Below are positions 24,501-37,700 of a stretch of 64,000 bases of DNA, piece after piece. Source of the DNA: Larix kaempferi (Eukaryota; Streptophyta; Pinopsida; Pinales; Pinaceae); contig BSBM01001666.1 of the NCBI GenBank assembly GCA_027924585.1, forward strand, positions 62,001-126,000, in the 5' to 3' direction. The first letter of the stretch is position 1, and the number at the start of each line of letters is the position of its first letter. The notes below the pieces were generated by a model. That model was not told the origin of the DNA and ran no database searches. It saw only the letters and a list, made by a program, of their open reading frames with translations. Both the position numbers and the translations under genes were made by a program.

Positions 24501-25400
24501 TTAAATGTTCCAACAATATTATACCCTAGATGTAACTAGGTTTAAATGGTTTAAATGTTCCAACAATATTATAGCATAGATGTTGGAATACATCATGGAA
24601 ATTTCTAACAAACTATCCTAGCTCTTGGAATACATCGTGGAATTTTCTAACAAATATAACATGGATAAAACATACTTTGAGGAATGTCCAAGAAGGATGG
24701 AATATTTAATAACTTTGTGGTTTAAAATATTTTTTGTAGAGAAAGGAATAATGAATATTTCACTGCACCCAATCAAAGTGTAAACTTCACATGATGGGGG
24801 AGCCAATGGAATTAAGGGAGGGGTAATGAATTCAGAAGTGAAAATATGAATTAAAGTTGAAATTTATGGATATAACTGATCCCTAAAATCCAACTAGGTG
24901 ACTTGAGAATGAGGGGAGAAGTCATATTAGATGATGGTAGAGTAAATTATGAAGAAAGTATAAGAACCATAGAGAATACCATGGTGAGTTTTCAAGAAGA
25001 GGGAGGTATAAGGAGTGGTTGAGGGATTCCATATGAGGGAGGTATAGGGAAAATGATAGACTCAAGTGGGGCATGTCTAGTCACAATGGCAACAATTTTG
25101 GCATGTCTGGTCATACTAGGTACCTTGCAAAATGCCTCATTTTTTTTTATTTTGGATAAGGATCCATATCCATGTGTAAGAAATTTTAGTCTCGTTCCCC
25201 CTGTTGGTTTTTCTACATTCTAGCAAGTTTATAATGCAAGCTATTGGAATGACAATAAGCCCTATGATTGCAGGTACTTTGCTGAAAGACACCAGTGACA
25301 TGGTCTTTTAGTTCATGTAGAATAAGTTTCGAATTCCATTCCCAACCTTGGTGTTCTATTTATGTAGCAAGTCTATTATGAAATCTATCAGTGAACGGGG
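21533..25400. other. Repeat-rich intergenic region with no gene recognised
   Basis: Contents seen: a segment at about 22,080-22,225 repeated at about 23,365-23,510; a pair of related segments about 180 bp apart near 22,855 and 23,035 (each with GACAGAG.TATAAC); a 148-bp tandem duplication (separate entry); poly-T tracts at 24,205-24,440; and a duplication of about 57 bp around GTTCCAACAATATTATA (24,480-24,580). Frames are short and lack signatures. Confidence 0.6.
23473..23768. repeat. 148-bp tandem duplication
   Basis: Two adjacent copies start at ATCTTACTAGTAAATTTTG (23,473 and 23,621) and end at GAAGAAAGTACCT. They differ at about ten positions. Confidence 0.85.
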
Positions 25401-25409
25401 CTAAAACCT

Positions 25410-26608
25410 TATATAATAATTCCTCTCACCCAACATAGGATATCTTGATAACCTTAAGTGCTAGATATCAACATACACATGTAGGTTGCTAAGGGTTCCA
25501 TAGAATCACCTTTAGGATTGACACAAGTTTAAAATCAATTGGAGACCTTAACCAACCTCCTGTAGGAGATGTCCAAAGAAAAGAAATAACAAAGAAGACA
25601 TGTGGAGCAATTGATGTCTGTTAGAGGGTCACTACAATATTGAATTACTTGTTTTGAACAATTATGTCATGATGGCCACATCAAACACCTTCCCGATGGG
25701 AAGAAAACCATACTAGTGCAAAATCTATAAGTCATAGGGACATTATCCCAATAGGCATGCCATGCGACAAAAATATCAGACATCTAGGAATACAGTATTC
25801 CTTGTACCGAAGAAGTATATGAAAGAAAACATGATGGATGCATATATGGTGCAAGCATCTAAGACAAGCACAATGGGGGGTGGAAGGTGGATACAGAGGA
25901 CAAAAATGTTATAGTGGATTAAACAATCAAGGACACAGTGGAGACCCTACTTAATTTATCTTATCTTATGTTTACCTTATATAATAATTCCTCTCACCCA
26001 ACATAGGATATCTTGATAACCTTAAGTGTTAGATATCAACATGTAGGTTGCTAAGGGTTTCATAGAATCACCTTTAGGATTGACACAAGTTTAAAATCAA
26101 TTGGACACCTTAACCAACCGACTAGATAGGAGATGTCCAAAGAAAACATGCGGAGCACTCAATGTCTGATAGAGGGTCACTACAATATTGAATTCCTTGT
26201 TTTGAACAATTATGTCATGATGGCCACATAGAGGGTCACTAAAACATGATGGATGTATACATGGTGCAAACATCTAAGACCAACACAATTGGGGGGTGGA
26301 AGGTGGATACAAAGGACAAAAATGTTATAGTGGATTAAACAATCAAGGACACAGTGGAGCCCCTACTTAATTTTTCTTATCTTATGTTTACCTTATATAA
26401 TAATTACTCTCACCCAACATAGGATATCTTGATAACCTTAAGTGTTAGATATCAACACACACATGTAGGTTGCTAAGGGTTTCATAGAATCACCTTTAGG
26501 ATTGACACAAGTTTAAAATCAATTGGACACCTTAACCAACCGACTAGATAGGAGATGTCCAAGGAAAATAAATAACAAAGAAAACATGTGGAGCACTCGA
26601 TAGGATAT
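25410..26608. repeat. Degenerate tandem array, left part
   Basis: Units start near CCTTATATAATAATT at about 25,410, 25,978 and 26,393. The first is about 568 bp; the second is about 415 bp and lacks an internal block. All contain GGATATCTTGATAACC, a GGAGATGTCC site, and a phrase reading TAGTGGATTAAACAATCAAG. The array resumes at 40,828 beyond the nested retroelements. It was a tandem array before those insertions. Confidence 0.85.
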
Positions 26609-28632
26609 TGTAATGTCCCTTATTAGGAATTTTATTAAAATTGCAATTTTCCACTTTTTTTCCTTGGTTCGACCTTTGACTAGTTTCGATCTCTAGGTCC
26701 CAAATTTGCCCCAAATGATCCCAAATCTTCTGAGAAGGTATATGAATGATATTAGAACATAAATATGTGTTTCAGGGATGCCTTTGTACCTTTAAAACAC
26801 TTCTACAAATACTCTTTCAATTCTGGTCAATGTAGGTAACTTTACTAGTGATTTCCCTTTGACTAGTATTGGTCTCTAGGTCTCAAATTGACTCCAAATG
26901 CCTTCAAATCTTCAAGGAAGGTTTATGAATGATATTAGGAATTGAATATGATGTTCAGGGATAACATATGGCCACAAAAAGACCTCTTCAAACTCTCTTA
27001 AGATTCTGGACCAAGTATGCAATTTTATGAGTAATTTGGGGTTCAAATCCCCCTAAGGTAAGTACTGAAAATGGCTTCCCAAATGCCTCCAAACCCACTC
27101 AAATTTATGAACAGAGTTAAGTAATGTGTTAATTATGTTATTAAGGTCTCATATGCACCATTAATGGTTTATTACAACTGTTCTCACCCTCTCCCATTCA
27201 ACTGCAAAAATCCCCAATTCGACCCTTGGGGAAATGGCACTATTTCTTCTCCCAATGCAATTAAACTGAGTAAAAATGATTCAAATGCTCAAGTACAGTA
27301 CATGAAACTTGTATAAGACATCCATGGAAGTATATTTATCACAAATATATCAGAGAATCATCCATTCATTCGAAATCATCATCAATACATTGGCTCACAA
27401 CAAGGTAGTGGGGAAATGGCATTGTTCTTCCATTAAAAATGAGATTTATACATTTCTACTTGGAATTTTGACCTGAAAATTTTTGGAGATGAAGAACAGA
27501 GTATTTAATTCATATTAAAAAATAAATGGGGCATTAGAAGCTCCCCCAAAGAGTACAATATCTCACCAAAAACGCCCTCCCTCAAGGATCAAGAATATGC
27601 CATCAAAACTGGAAATGGTTGAAGGAGCGAGCTGCAATAGAAGAAACCATGAGCTGACCTGTAGCTTACACCTACAAATAAATACTCCATTAAAGCTCCA
27701 AATGAAAGGTCTGAATGGCCTTTCCAATTTCCAACTTGGATGGGAATCTTTCACCCTCGAAATTGGCTAAGGCAAGAAACTAGTCATCCACTAGCTCTCA
27801 CTCTTCACAATTGCAATTGCAAATTCTACAAATGATCAAAAAGCCATTCTCATACCTCATTTCTACATTTTATAACCAACATTATCCTTCTAAGGGTCGA
27901 AATCCTCTCAATAGATTCAATAGATTTCCATTTAGGAAATATTCCACATTTGCCACTTGTCTCCTAGTTCCAACCTTCCATCTTCTCCCAAATTTGATTT
28001 TGAGTCTCTTTGGCTTCTCCAACTCCCAATTTCGCCTTCTTTGAGCCTATTTTTGGGGCTGACATGTCATAGTGGTCAGATGTCAGAGGTCAGGTCTGCA
28101 ATTTGTCATAGTTGTCATAGATGCTCCATCATTGGTGTCATAGGGGCTAGGGAATCTAGCCCAAGTGTCCACAAACTTCCACTTTGACTCTTTATCTTCC
28201 ATGGAGGTTACCAATCCTTCCCAATTCGACCTAAGATGCTCAATTACATGTGTTATGACTTACCAACTCACCCAAGAGTGTTCACATTCCCATTAATTCG
28301 AATTTGCAAAAGAGAGATACCATGTATTATGAAAAATCAAGCTAGTGTGGGTCCCACATCCTCCATATGTCTCCAAAACCATTTGTCACTTAGGATTTAT
28401 CTTGAATTTCTTTATTCACTCTATTTATTAAATACTTGAACCCTTCTAATGTCTAAACATCATTTATTATCCCCCTTATTCCAAATCCCAAAGCTTCCAC
28501 CCCAAACCTAGGAAACTAGTAATTTTCCTCCTTGGCAATTATTTAACCCTTAACAACAATTTTACAAACTCTAATGAATATGGCTAATGTGATTAGGCCA
28601 TTGTGACCCAATTCCAAATTTGGGACATGACA
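26609..28632 (-). repeat. Left (3') LTR of element N
   Basis: The repeat is 2,024 bp, aligned base for base by eye with 31,345-32,394 plus 39,854-40,827, with a few tens of differences. Its small frames recur in both LTRs and are not genes. Confidence 0.92.
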
Positions 28633-29031
28633 AATCCTCCCTTCCCAATATTTCTTGTCCTCAAGTAATTTCAAACATGGGTGTTGAAGAACGTGCTTTC
28701 TGTATAATTCTTTGAAGTTGCCATTGAATTGCCAAACTTTGAATCTTTGAGTTTCCATGAAGATTTTAGAGAGGAACCACCATTCTTGCTGCTGCACTAC
28801 TCTGATAAAAATCACTTTATTAAGTGGGAAATCCATCTCCCATACTTCTTGTTTCCCCCCAAAAATTGAAACCAATGAGATAAAAATTATTCCAGGGTCC
28901 CATTGCTTGTATTGCACCCCAACAATGAAGAGTGCTCTCCAACCCATACCATCAGATAAGATGATTCCTGGATCCCATTTTCTTGTATGCATTCTTCCCA
29001 ACATCATGAGTACAAAATATATATCATCAAA

Positions 29032-31278
29032 TTACATAACTACATAATGAAAATGTACATCAAGGAGGTGCTTCATCAAAGAATCATGAAAGTGCTTGTA
29101 CCTCCAAGCAAGTAGACCACGATTTTCCAAGTGCATACAAGCTTCAAGTGACCAATCAAATCTGATCCAATGACATAGGTGAGGATACCATGTCCTATAA
29201 TGCTGCTCCAAAAGGATGTGATATGCATCAAAATATTCAACCATGTATTCTTTCATCCAAGAAGTGAATGAAGAATCTCCACTAAAATCTGAACCAAATA
29301 ATGAGCAGAAAAAACAAGGAGACTTCAAATGAATCAAAGAAGTCTCACCCATACATCCATGAATGTGAGAATCATAAAGATGTAACAAAGTATGTGGCTT
29401 CCAACAAAAATGTTCTCCCATCATAAATCTATTCATCCAAGTGTTGGATGAAGTTCCTCTAACATCAAATGAACCCAGTGTTGAGCAAGAAAAACCATGA
29501 GTCTTCAAGTGACTCAAATACATATCATAGGTGCATCCATGTAGATGTGAATCATCATAAAGTGACAAATTATGCTGCTGCAAATGTGAATAAGAATGTG
29601 CTCCAACCATGTCATCATAAAAGTTAAATCTAGGAGTTCCATACTCCTCATGTGGCACCATCAAAAAGAACCCTTTCACCCATACTTCATTGAGACTAAT
29701 ACTGCAAAACATGGAATTGTAGGATGTAGGAGAATGTACTAACTCACCCAAATGATCAAAAAGTTCAGGAGTTTCATCATGGGAAGGATCCATGTCGGTA
29801 GTATCATGCAGCTCCTTCAAAAGTGGGAAACCTTTGTCATAGATTGGTTCCAATGTAGAGGAATCATGCTCTTCTTTAAAAATTGCATAAGCTTCATCAA
29901 GAGACAATTCAAGTTCATCTTCCACCACATCAAGTGTTTGGATCTCTTAAAGTTCATCTTCAAACACATTAAGCACATTCAAATTCCCACATTTCTCATG
30001 ATCCACCATGTCATGAGAATCCTCCAAACAATCTACCATTTGACAATCTGAAACATAGGAGGAAAAACAAGTATCTTGCAACTTTTCAAGAAGTTGCTCA
30101 TTTTGAATTGTGAGCTTATGAATATCCTCATTATTCTTCAAGTATGCATCATGTAACAATTCATTAAGCTCAAACAAATGGTTTCTATCAAAAATCAAAG
30201 ACATGAAATTACCTTTGATGTGGCACATTGCTCTTTGAATCTTCTCCATGTCTTCAAGGAAGGATGTTTCCTCCAATGAAGTAGCTCTCCAACAAGAATT
30301 TGACACCAATGCTTGAGTGTCATGGAGAATGCTGAGGGACTCTTGGATCTTATTTTCATTCATCTTTAAGGACCCTTCAAGAAAATGAGGCTCTTGCAAA
30401 TGAACCTCCTCATCTTCTTCAATTTTGCTTGGACCAACTTCATGAAGCTCAAGTGGTGATGGGGAAATTGATCTTGGTTCTTCTTCAACTGCTACAAGGT
30501 CTTCATTATCATGCTTAATGAAACTTGTACTTGTAGAAACACTTTCAAAAGTGATCTCTATGTCACCAACATAGAGGTGTGAGCACCCATCAGTAGGTAC
30601 TCCTTCATAGTTTAAGCATCCATCAGTAGATGCTCTTTGGTTCATGTCTAAGCTAGAAGGTGTCTCGAAATGATCTTCCATATTTTCAATAGAATCTTCT
30701 TCATGCTCTTGTGATGTCTCTTCCTTTTGCTCCTTAAAGAAAGCTGATGCATTTTGCCCCTTGTTTTTCTTAGGATCAATATATTTGGAATCTCTTCTTG
30801 AATAAATCTCAAAAGCTCTCCTCAAGGAGGACATCATTTCATGCACACATATATGATATTCGCTCCAAGGGTTTTTACAAGAAGGGCATAAACCTTTCTT
30901 CACTAAATACACATCTTCATTTTTGGGCCTATTTTCAAAAACATGTTCAGCATAGTACTCAAAAGACATGGCATTTTGTGTATTTTTGCTAAAAGCAAGA
31001 TATTCTTGATATTTCTGATATTGTTGGGGCAAGGTTTTATATTTTGCTCTCCATCTTTGGAACTCACTCATAGAATTATCCTTGGTTGGTGTGACACACT
31101 CATATTCATCAGATTTAAAGTCATAAGAATAATATTCATTTCTCTTGAAATTGTAAGAAGTGTTGCATGATGGCACCTCTTCCTCATACCATTCACATTC
31201 TGCTTCATATTGCTCATAAGCATCTGCATATTCCTCATAAGAATTGTACTCATAGGATTCATCATAATAGTAAGACAT
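29032..31278 (-). pseudogene. Element N internal protein (gag-like or unknown), one in-frame stop
   Basis: One frame of about 748 codons begins at ATG 31,278 just inside the primer-binding site and is interrupted by a single TAA (29,947-29,949). The N-terminus is extremely rich in Tyr/Glu/Asp (MSYYYDESYEYNSYEEY). Near residue 115 a possible zinc site reads CPSCKNPWSEYHIC (CX2CX7HXC). The middle is acidic with predicted helices. The last 250 residues contain a duplicated module centred on LYD.SH.HGC followed by SHLKTHGFSC and a SSNTWM or SSFTSWM block. No RT, integrase or RNase H motif is present. Position and orientation suggest a structural (gag-like) role, but no family was recognised. Confidence 0.7.
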
Positions 31279-31331
31279 GGCTGCCAATTATTCTTTAATT
31301 TATGTACCTAATACACAGGTGCAAGGACCAT

Positions 31332-31343
31332 GCTCTGATACCA
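31332..31343 (-). other. Primer-binding site of element N
   Basis: The minus strand reads TGGTATCAGAGC, complementary to the 3' end of plant initiator Met-tRNA, one base from the LTR edge. Confidence 0.9.
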
Positions 31344-32394
31344 CTGTAATGTCCCTTATTAGGAATTTGATTAAAATTGCAATTTTCCACTTTTTTTCCT
31401 TGGTTCGACCTTTGACTAGTTTCGATCTCTAGGTCCCAAATTTGCCCCAAATGATCCCAAATATTTTGAGAAGGTATATGAATGATATTAGAACATAAAT
31501 ATGTGTTTCAGGGATGCCTTTGTACCTTTAAAACACTTCTGCAAATACTCTTTCAATTCTGGTCAATGTAGGTAACTTTACTAGTGATTTCCCTTTGACT
31601 AGTATTGGTCTCTAGGTCTCAAATTGACTCCAAATGCCTTCAAATCTTCAAGGAAGGTTTATGAATGAAATTAGGAATTGAATATGATGTTCAGGGATAA
31701 CATATGGCCACCAAAATACCTCTGCAAACTCTCTTAATATTCTGGAACAAGTATGCAATTTTACGAGTAATTTGGGGTTCAAATCCCCCTAAGGTAAGTA
31801 CTGAAAATGGCTTCCCAAATGCCTCCAAACCCACTCAAATTTATGAACAGAGTTAAGTAATGTGTTAAGTATGTTATTAAGGTCTCATATGAACCATTAA
31901 TGGTTTATTAAAAATGTTCTCACCCTCTCCCATTCAACTGCAAAAATCCCCAATTCGACCCTTGGGGAAATGGCACTATTTCTTCTCCCAATGCAATTAA
32001 ACTGAGTAAAAATGCTTCAAATGCTCAAGTACAGTACATGAAAATTGTATAAGACATCCATGTAAGTATATTTATCACAAATATATCAGAGAATCATCCA
32101 TTCATTCGAAATCATCATCAATACATTGGCTCACAACAAAGTAGTGGGGAAATGGCATTGTTCTTCCATTAAAAATGAGATTTATACATTTCTACTTGGA
32201 ATTTCGACCTGAAACTTTTTGGAGATGAAGAACAGAGTATTTACTTCATATTAAAAAATAAATGGGGCATTAGAAGCTCCCCCAAAGAGTACAATAGCTC
32301 ACCAAAAATGCCCTCCCTCAAGGATCAAGAATATGCCATCAAAACTAGAAATGGTTGAAGGAGCGAGCTGCAATAGAAGAAACCATGAGCTGCC

Positions 32395-32883
32395 TGTTAA
32401 GTTTAAACCAAATAGACAAGCAATATCACTGAAAGAAACATAATCACAAGATAGACACAGAATATACCCTGGGAAACCCTCATGGGGTAGAAAACCCAGC
32501 AAAGCTTTCCTCAATAAGATGATAAACCAAAATACAAGATGTGCTCCTTCCTTCTTTGTCTTCTTAGCAGATCTCCCAGACAAGTGCGCACTCTTCCACA
32601 AGTGAGTTAGTGATCTAATGAGGAGTTCACCTCTCTTATTTATACTGACCCCCAACTGACTAAAAGACCTAATGGGGCCGACCTCTCTTGGAGAAGTCTA
32701 ATAACCCCAAAAATATAACCACAGGGCCGACCCCCACATGGTGGGTCTAATAACCCTAGTTAATACAAACCCTCGGAGGAATAAACATCTCCGGATACAT
32801 AATAGGGTTACCTCGGAGGGATGAAACATCTCCGGAATAATAAAGTACAAATATAATATTCTTTTAAGTTACAATATTCAACA
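32395..32883 (-). repeat. 3' LTR of copia-B
   Basis: On the minus strand it starts TGTTGAATATTG after the purine tract and ends at TTTAAACTTAACA. It contains TATAAATA near 32,638-32,645 and two copies of a GGTTATTAGAC...GTCGGCCC block. Confidence 0.95.
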
Positions 32884-32989
32884 CTCCCCCTTAACGAGAA
32901 GGATATTATAACAGCATCTGCAGGAGCAAGGAGTCACTATACATGATACATCTATAAATCATCGGAAGCTTTCTTCAATTTGTCTTCAT

Positions 32990-33460
32990 CAGTAACTCAA
33001 ACAGTTACTGGTACATCAATGTCAACATCAATATCAATTTTACGATCATTAGCATCGTAATCACACGATCAGCAACATCGTCATCACACGATCATCAACA
33101 TCGTCATCACACGATCAACAGCATCGTCATCACACGATCAGCAGCATCGTCATCACACGATCATCAGCATCGTCATCACACGATCAGCAGTATCATCATC
33201 ACACGATCATCAGCATCGTCAACACACGATCAACAGCATCGTCATCACACGATCAGCAGCATCGTCATCACACGATCATCAGCATCGTCATCACACGATC
33301 AGCAGTATCGTCATCACACACGATCAACAGCATCGTCATCACACGATCAGCAGTATCGTCATCACACACGATCAACAGCATCGTCATCACACGATCAGCA
33401 GCATCGTCATCACATGATCATCAGCATCGTCATCACACGATCAGCAGTATCGTGTATTCA
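32990..33460 (-). repeat. About 23-bp minisatellite in the copia-B tail
   Basis: About eighteen imperfect copies of ATCGTCATCACACGATCAGC. Each unit contains a short inverted pair (CGAT...ATCG), so single-stranded forms could pair within or between units. Confidence 0.9.
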
Positions 33461-33639
33461 TGCCAATACAAGTGATCATATCAACAATATGAGTATCCTA
33501 CCGATACAGGTAACCACATCATTAATACAAGTATCCTACCGATACAAGTAACCACATCATCAATACAAGTATCCTATCGATACAAGTAACCACATCATCA
33601 ATACAAGTATCCACATCATCATAAAAAAAAATCACTTTC

Positions 33640-34065
33640 TCAGAGACCATTCGTCTACAGATCAATTCAGGGACCGAAGTCCGGGGATGATACAATCCCC
33701 ACTTCTCGGAGACCACACGTCTACGGATCAATTCAGGGACCGAAGTCCTGGGATGATACAATCCCCACTTCTCGGAGACCACACGTCTACGGATCAATTC
33801 AGGGACCAAAGTCCGGGGATGATACAATCCCCATCACGTACATTTTGAACTAGTGGTTCCGAGATGATGCAATCCCCATCACTTTATTCTCGAAGACCAT
33901 ATGTCTACGGATCAATTCAGGGACCAAGGTTCGGGGATGATACAATCCCCATCACGTACATTTTGAACTAGTGGTTCCGGGATGATGCAATCCCCATCAC
34001 TTTATTCTCGAAGACCATACATCTACGGATCAATTCAGGGACCAAGGTCCGGGGATGATACAATC
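33640..34065 (-). repeat. 66-bp and about 120-bp tandem units in the copia-B tail
   Basis: Units share CTACGGATCAATTCAGGGACC and GGATGATACAATCCCC. The first copies are 66 bp apart (33,705 and 33,771); later copies carry an added segment with TTTTGAACTAGTGGTTCC. Confidence 0.85.
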
Positions 34066-34075
34066 CCCACTTATC

Positions 34076-34597
34076 GGAGACCTTACGTCTATGGCTCTCT
34101 TTAGTACTGAAAGTCCAGGGATGATCCAATCCCCTCAACTGTCCACTAAGGACTTCATTCTCGGAGACCTCACGTCTACGGCTCTCTTTAGGACTGAAAG
34201 TCCAGGGATGATCCAATCCCCTCAACTGTCCACTAAGGACTTCATTCTCGGAGACCTCACGTCTACGGCTCTCTTTAGGACTGAAAGTCCAGGGATGATC
34301 CAATCCCCTCAACTGTCCACTAAGGACTTCATTCTCGGAGACCTCACGTCTACGGCTCTCTTTAGGACTGAAAGTCCAGGGATGATCCAATCCCCTCAAC
34401 TGTCCACTAAGGACTTCATTCTCGGAGACCTCACGTCTACGGCTCTCTTTAGGACTGAATGTCCAGGGATGATCCAATCCCCACAACTGTCCACTAAGGA
34501 CTTCATTCTCGGAGACCTCACGTCTACGGCTCTCTTTAGGACTGAAAGTCCAGGGATGATCCAATCCCCATCTGTATTCTCAACTATACAGGTACAA
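34076..34597 (-). repeat. 87-bp x 6 tandem array in the copia-B tail
   Basis: GGAGACC.. copies begin at 34,076, 34,163, 34,250, 34,337, 34,424 and 34,511, exactly 87 bp apart and nearly identical. Because 87 is divisible by three, long open frames appear on both strands. These are period artefacts. Confidence 0.95.
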
Positions 34598-34788
34598 ATA
34601 TCCAAGAGCATGTATTCTCACTAATACATCTAATCATCAAAACATGTATACATCTAGTATGTATTCTCACTATTACATCTAGCATTAAAACATTTATCCA
34701 TAAAAAATAAAAGATATATAAGAGTTCTAAATATAAATAATTGTAAGTAGCTAAGTGCAACAACACAAAATTGTTATCAAATACTATA

Positions 34789-37700
34789 CTACTCCCCCTT
34801 TCGAGGAGGGTCCTTCTGGACTATACCAAGCATGTCTCGGAAGTGTTCAAACTTTACTCGAGACAAAGGTTTAGTCAGGATATCGGCAATCTGATCCTCA
34901 ATGCTTATGTACTCAAGCTTGATGGCTCCTCTCTGCACCATGTCTTGTATATAGAAGTAACGGATCTCTATGTGTTTTGACTTATAATGGAACACAGGAT
35001 TTTCAGTCATCTTAATGCAGCTTTGATTATCACACATAATCACAGTGGGATCCATTTCTAAGTCAAAAATTCCAGATAAGAGTTTCCGAAGCCACACTGC
35101 TTCACAGCTGGCAGAGCAAGCAGCTATATATTCTGCTTCAGCAGTACTGAGGGCCACACTAGATTGTTTCTTGCTGAACTAGGAGATCATGGCAGATCCA
35201 AGACCATAACATCCGCCTGAAGTACTTTTTCTGTCTGAGACACTACCTGCCCAATCGGAATCTGAGTAACCATGTAACTTGAGTTCATTACCTCCAAGAT
35301 AGTATAAGCCAAAGTCCACTGTACCTTTTAGGTACCTCATTATGTGCTTTGCAGCTATAAGGTGAACCTTTCTAGGTTCTACTAGATACTGACTTAGGGT
35401 ATTTACAGCAAAGCATATATCCGGCCTAGTGTTTGTCAAATACATCAATGATCCAATGATTTGTCTATATAGGGTTATGTCCACTAGTTCTGATGAATCA
35501 TTAACTAATAGTTTCAGGTTGGAGTCCATGGGAGTGGCCATGGCTTTACACTCCAACATATCAAATCTTTTGAGAATCTCCACAGTATACTTACCTTGAT
35601 TTAGAAAGATTCCTTTTGGCTCTTGCCACACTTCTAGACCCAAGAAGTAGTGCATTAATCCGAGATCTTTCATTTCGAATTATGAAGAAAGCTTCTTCTT
35701 GCTTTCAATAATTTGATTCTCATTTCCGGTTAGGAATAGATCATCTACGTATAACAGCAATATAACAGGTTCATCATCCATCACTTTAAGATAAAGATTG
35801 GGGTCAGCTTTACTTTTGGTAAAGCCCATGCTTGTTAAGAAACTGTCAATCCTTCCGTACCAAGCCCTGGGGGCTTGCTTCAATCCTTATAATGCCTTTT
35901 TCAGTTTGCATACATGGGTCCTTCCGTCTTTGACCTCAAAACCTTGAGGTTGTTCTATGTATACTTCTTCTTCAATTACACCATTCAGAAAAGCTGTCTT
36001 AACATCCATTTGATGCAATTTTCATTTCATCATGGATGCAAGTGCCATGATAGTTCTAATTGAAGTATACCTAACAACAGGTGCAAATGTTTCTTCATAG
36101 TCAATTCCCTCCTTTTGTGAGAATCCTCTGGCTACAAACCTTGCCTTGTATTTTTCAATGCTACCGTCTGCAACATGTTTTATCTTGAAAATCCATTTGG
36201 AAGAAACCACACTTTTATCTTTTGGTTTGGGGACTATATCCCAAACATCATTTTTCATTATCGACTGATATTCTTCTGTCATTGCTTCTACCCATTCTTT
36301 CTTTTGAGCTGCTTCTTCATAGCTAGTAGGTAGTTGATCCACAAGATCACACATCAAGGCCATATAGTTGGACACTAGCTTTCGTTTCTTTCTTTCTCTA
36401 ATGGAGCCTTCAGGAGCACCATATTTTTCAGCGCCTTGGATAATATCTCTAGCCCATGCTGGCCTTCTTTTCTTTGATAAATATGAGATAGGAGGTTCTT
36501 GTGGTTCCAACATGTCATGATTCTCTGGTGGAATGTCTTCAGGGATGTGAACAGCCTCTGAGTTTCTAGAAGAAGAATCTTCTTCATAGATTTCTTCAAG
36601 TTGGCATTTTCTTGATTTCTTGAGAGCTGCTTCTTCATCAAAAGTTACATCTCTACTAATTTCTATATGATGAAAGCCTGGTATGTAAATCCTGAAAGCT
36701 TTGGATGATTCACAGTAACCAACAAATATTCCTTTCTTACCAGAAGGATCCAACTTGGTTCTCTTTTCTTTTGGAATGTGGATGTACACAGGACACCCAA
36801 ATATTTTAAGATGGCTTACCTCGGGCTTCTTTCCAGTAAACACTTCTTCTGGAGTTTTGAAATCAAGAGCACTATGAGATAATCTGTTTTGAACATATAC
36901 TGCTGTCTTGGCTGCTTCATCCCATAGATACATGGGAAGATCCTGGTCATGTATCATTGTCTTCACAGCTTCCATGATGGTTCTATTTTTCCTTTCTGCA
37001 ACCCCATTTTGTTGGGGATTGTAGGGAGTGGTTAGTTCTCTCTTGATTCCAACTTCTTTACAAAATTCTTCAAACTCTTTTGAAGTATATTCTCCACCAT
37101 TATCTGTTCTGAGAATCTTGATTTTCTTTTCTGAGAGATTTTCTATTAGAGCCTTGAACTCTTTGAACTTTCCAAAAACTTCATTCTTACCTTTTAGAAA
37201 GTATATCCAGGTTTTCCTTGAATGATCATCAATGAAAGAGAGATAGTATTCAAATCCACTCAAGGAGGTGGTGGGCATTGGACCACATACATCTGAGTGT
37301 ATTAACTCCAAGATACCCTTAGTCTTTGTTTCACTCTTTGGAAAGGGGTTCTTGATATTCTTCCCTTTCTTACATCCTTTACATGAGCCATCATGATCAA
37401 CCTTCAAATCTGGTAGTCCTATGACCACCTTGCTTACATAGGGTAAGGCTTTGTAGTTAATGTGAGCTAGTCTTCTATGCCATAGCTCACTGGGACTAGA
37501 GGTTTCATGAACAAAGGCTACTTCTGGATGACCCTTAAGTTTATACAAACCTCCTTCCTCTTCACCAATAACAATTGCATCCTTAATAGATTTGCCTTTG
37601 GACCACATTAACACTTGTCCATCAATGAATGCAACTCTATAGCCTTTCTTGTCTAATGCTGAGATTGAAAGTAAATTCTTCTTCAAACCTGGAACATACA

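Noticed and set aside
27811-28187. Frames of about 76 codons with Phe/Leu/Ser-rich sequence
   Set aside because: Identical counterparts occur at 40,006-40,382 in the other LTR of element N; they are LTR sequence, not genes.
32990-33460. CRISPR-like regular short repeats
   Set aside because: Continuous minisatellite of about 23 bp without unique spacers, inside an LTR retrotransposon.
33968-34624. Open frames of 198 codons (minus) and 189 codons (plus) with perfect internal repeats
   Set aside because: They arise because the 87-bp repeat unit is a multiple of three; neither strand has a start context or non-repetitive coding sequence, and the region is the copia-B tail.
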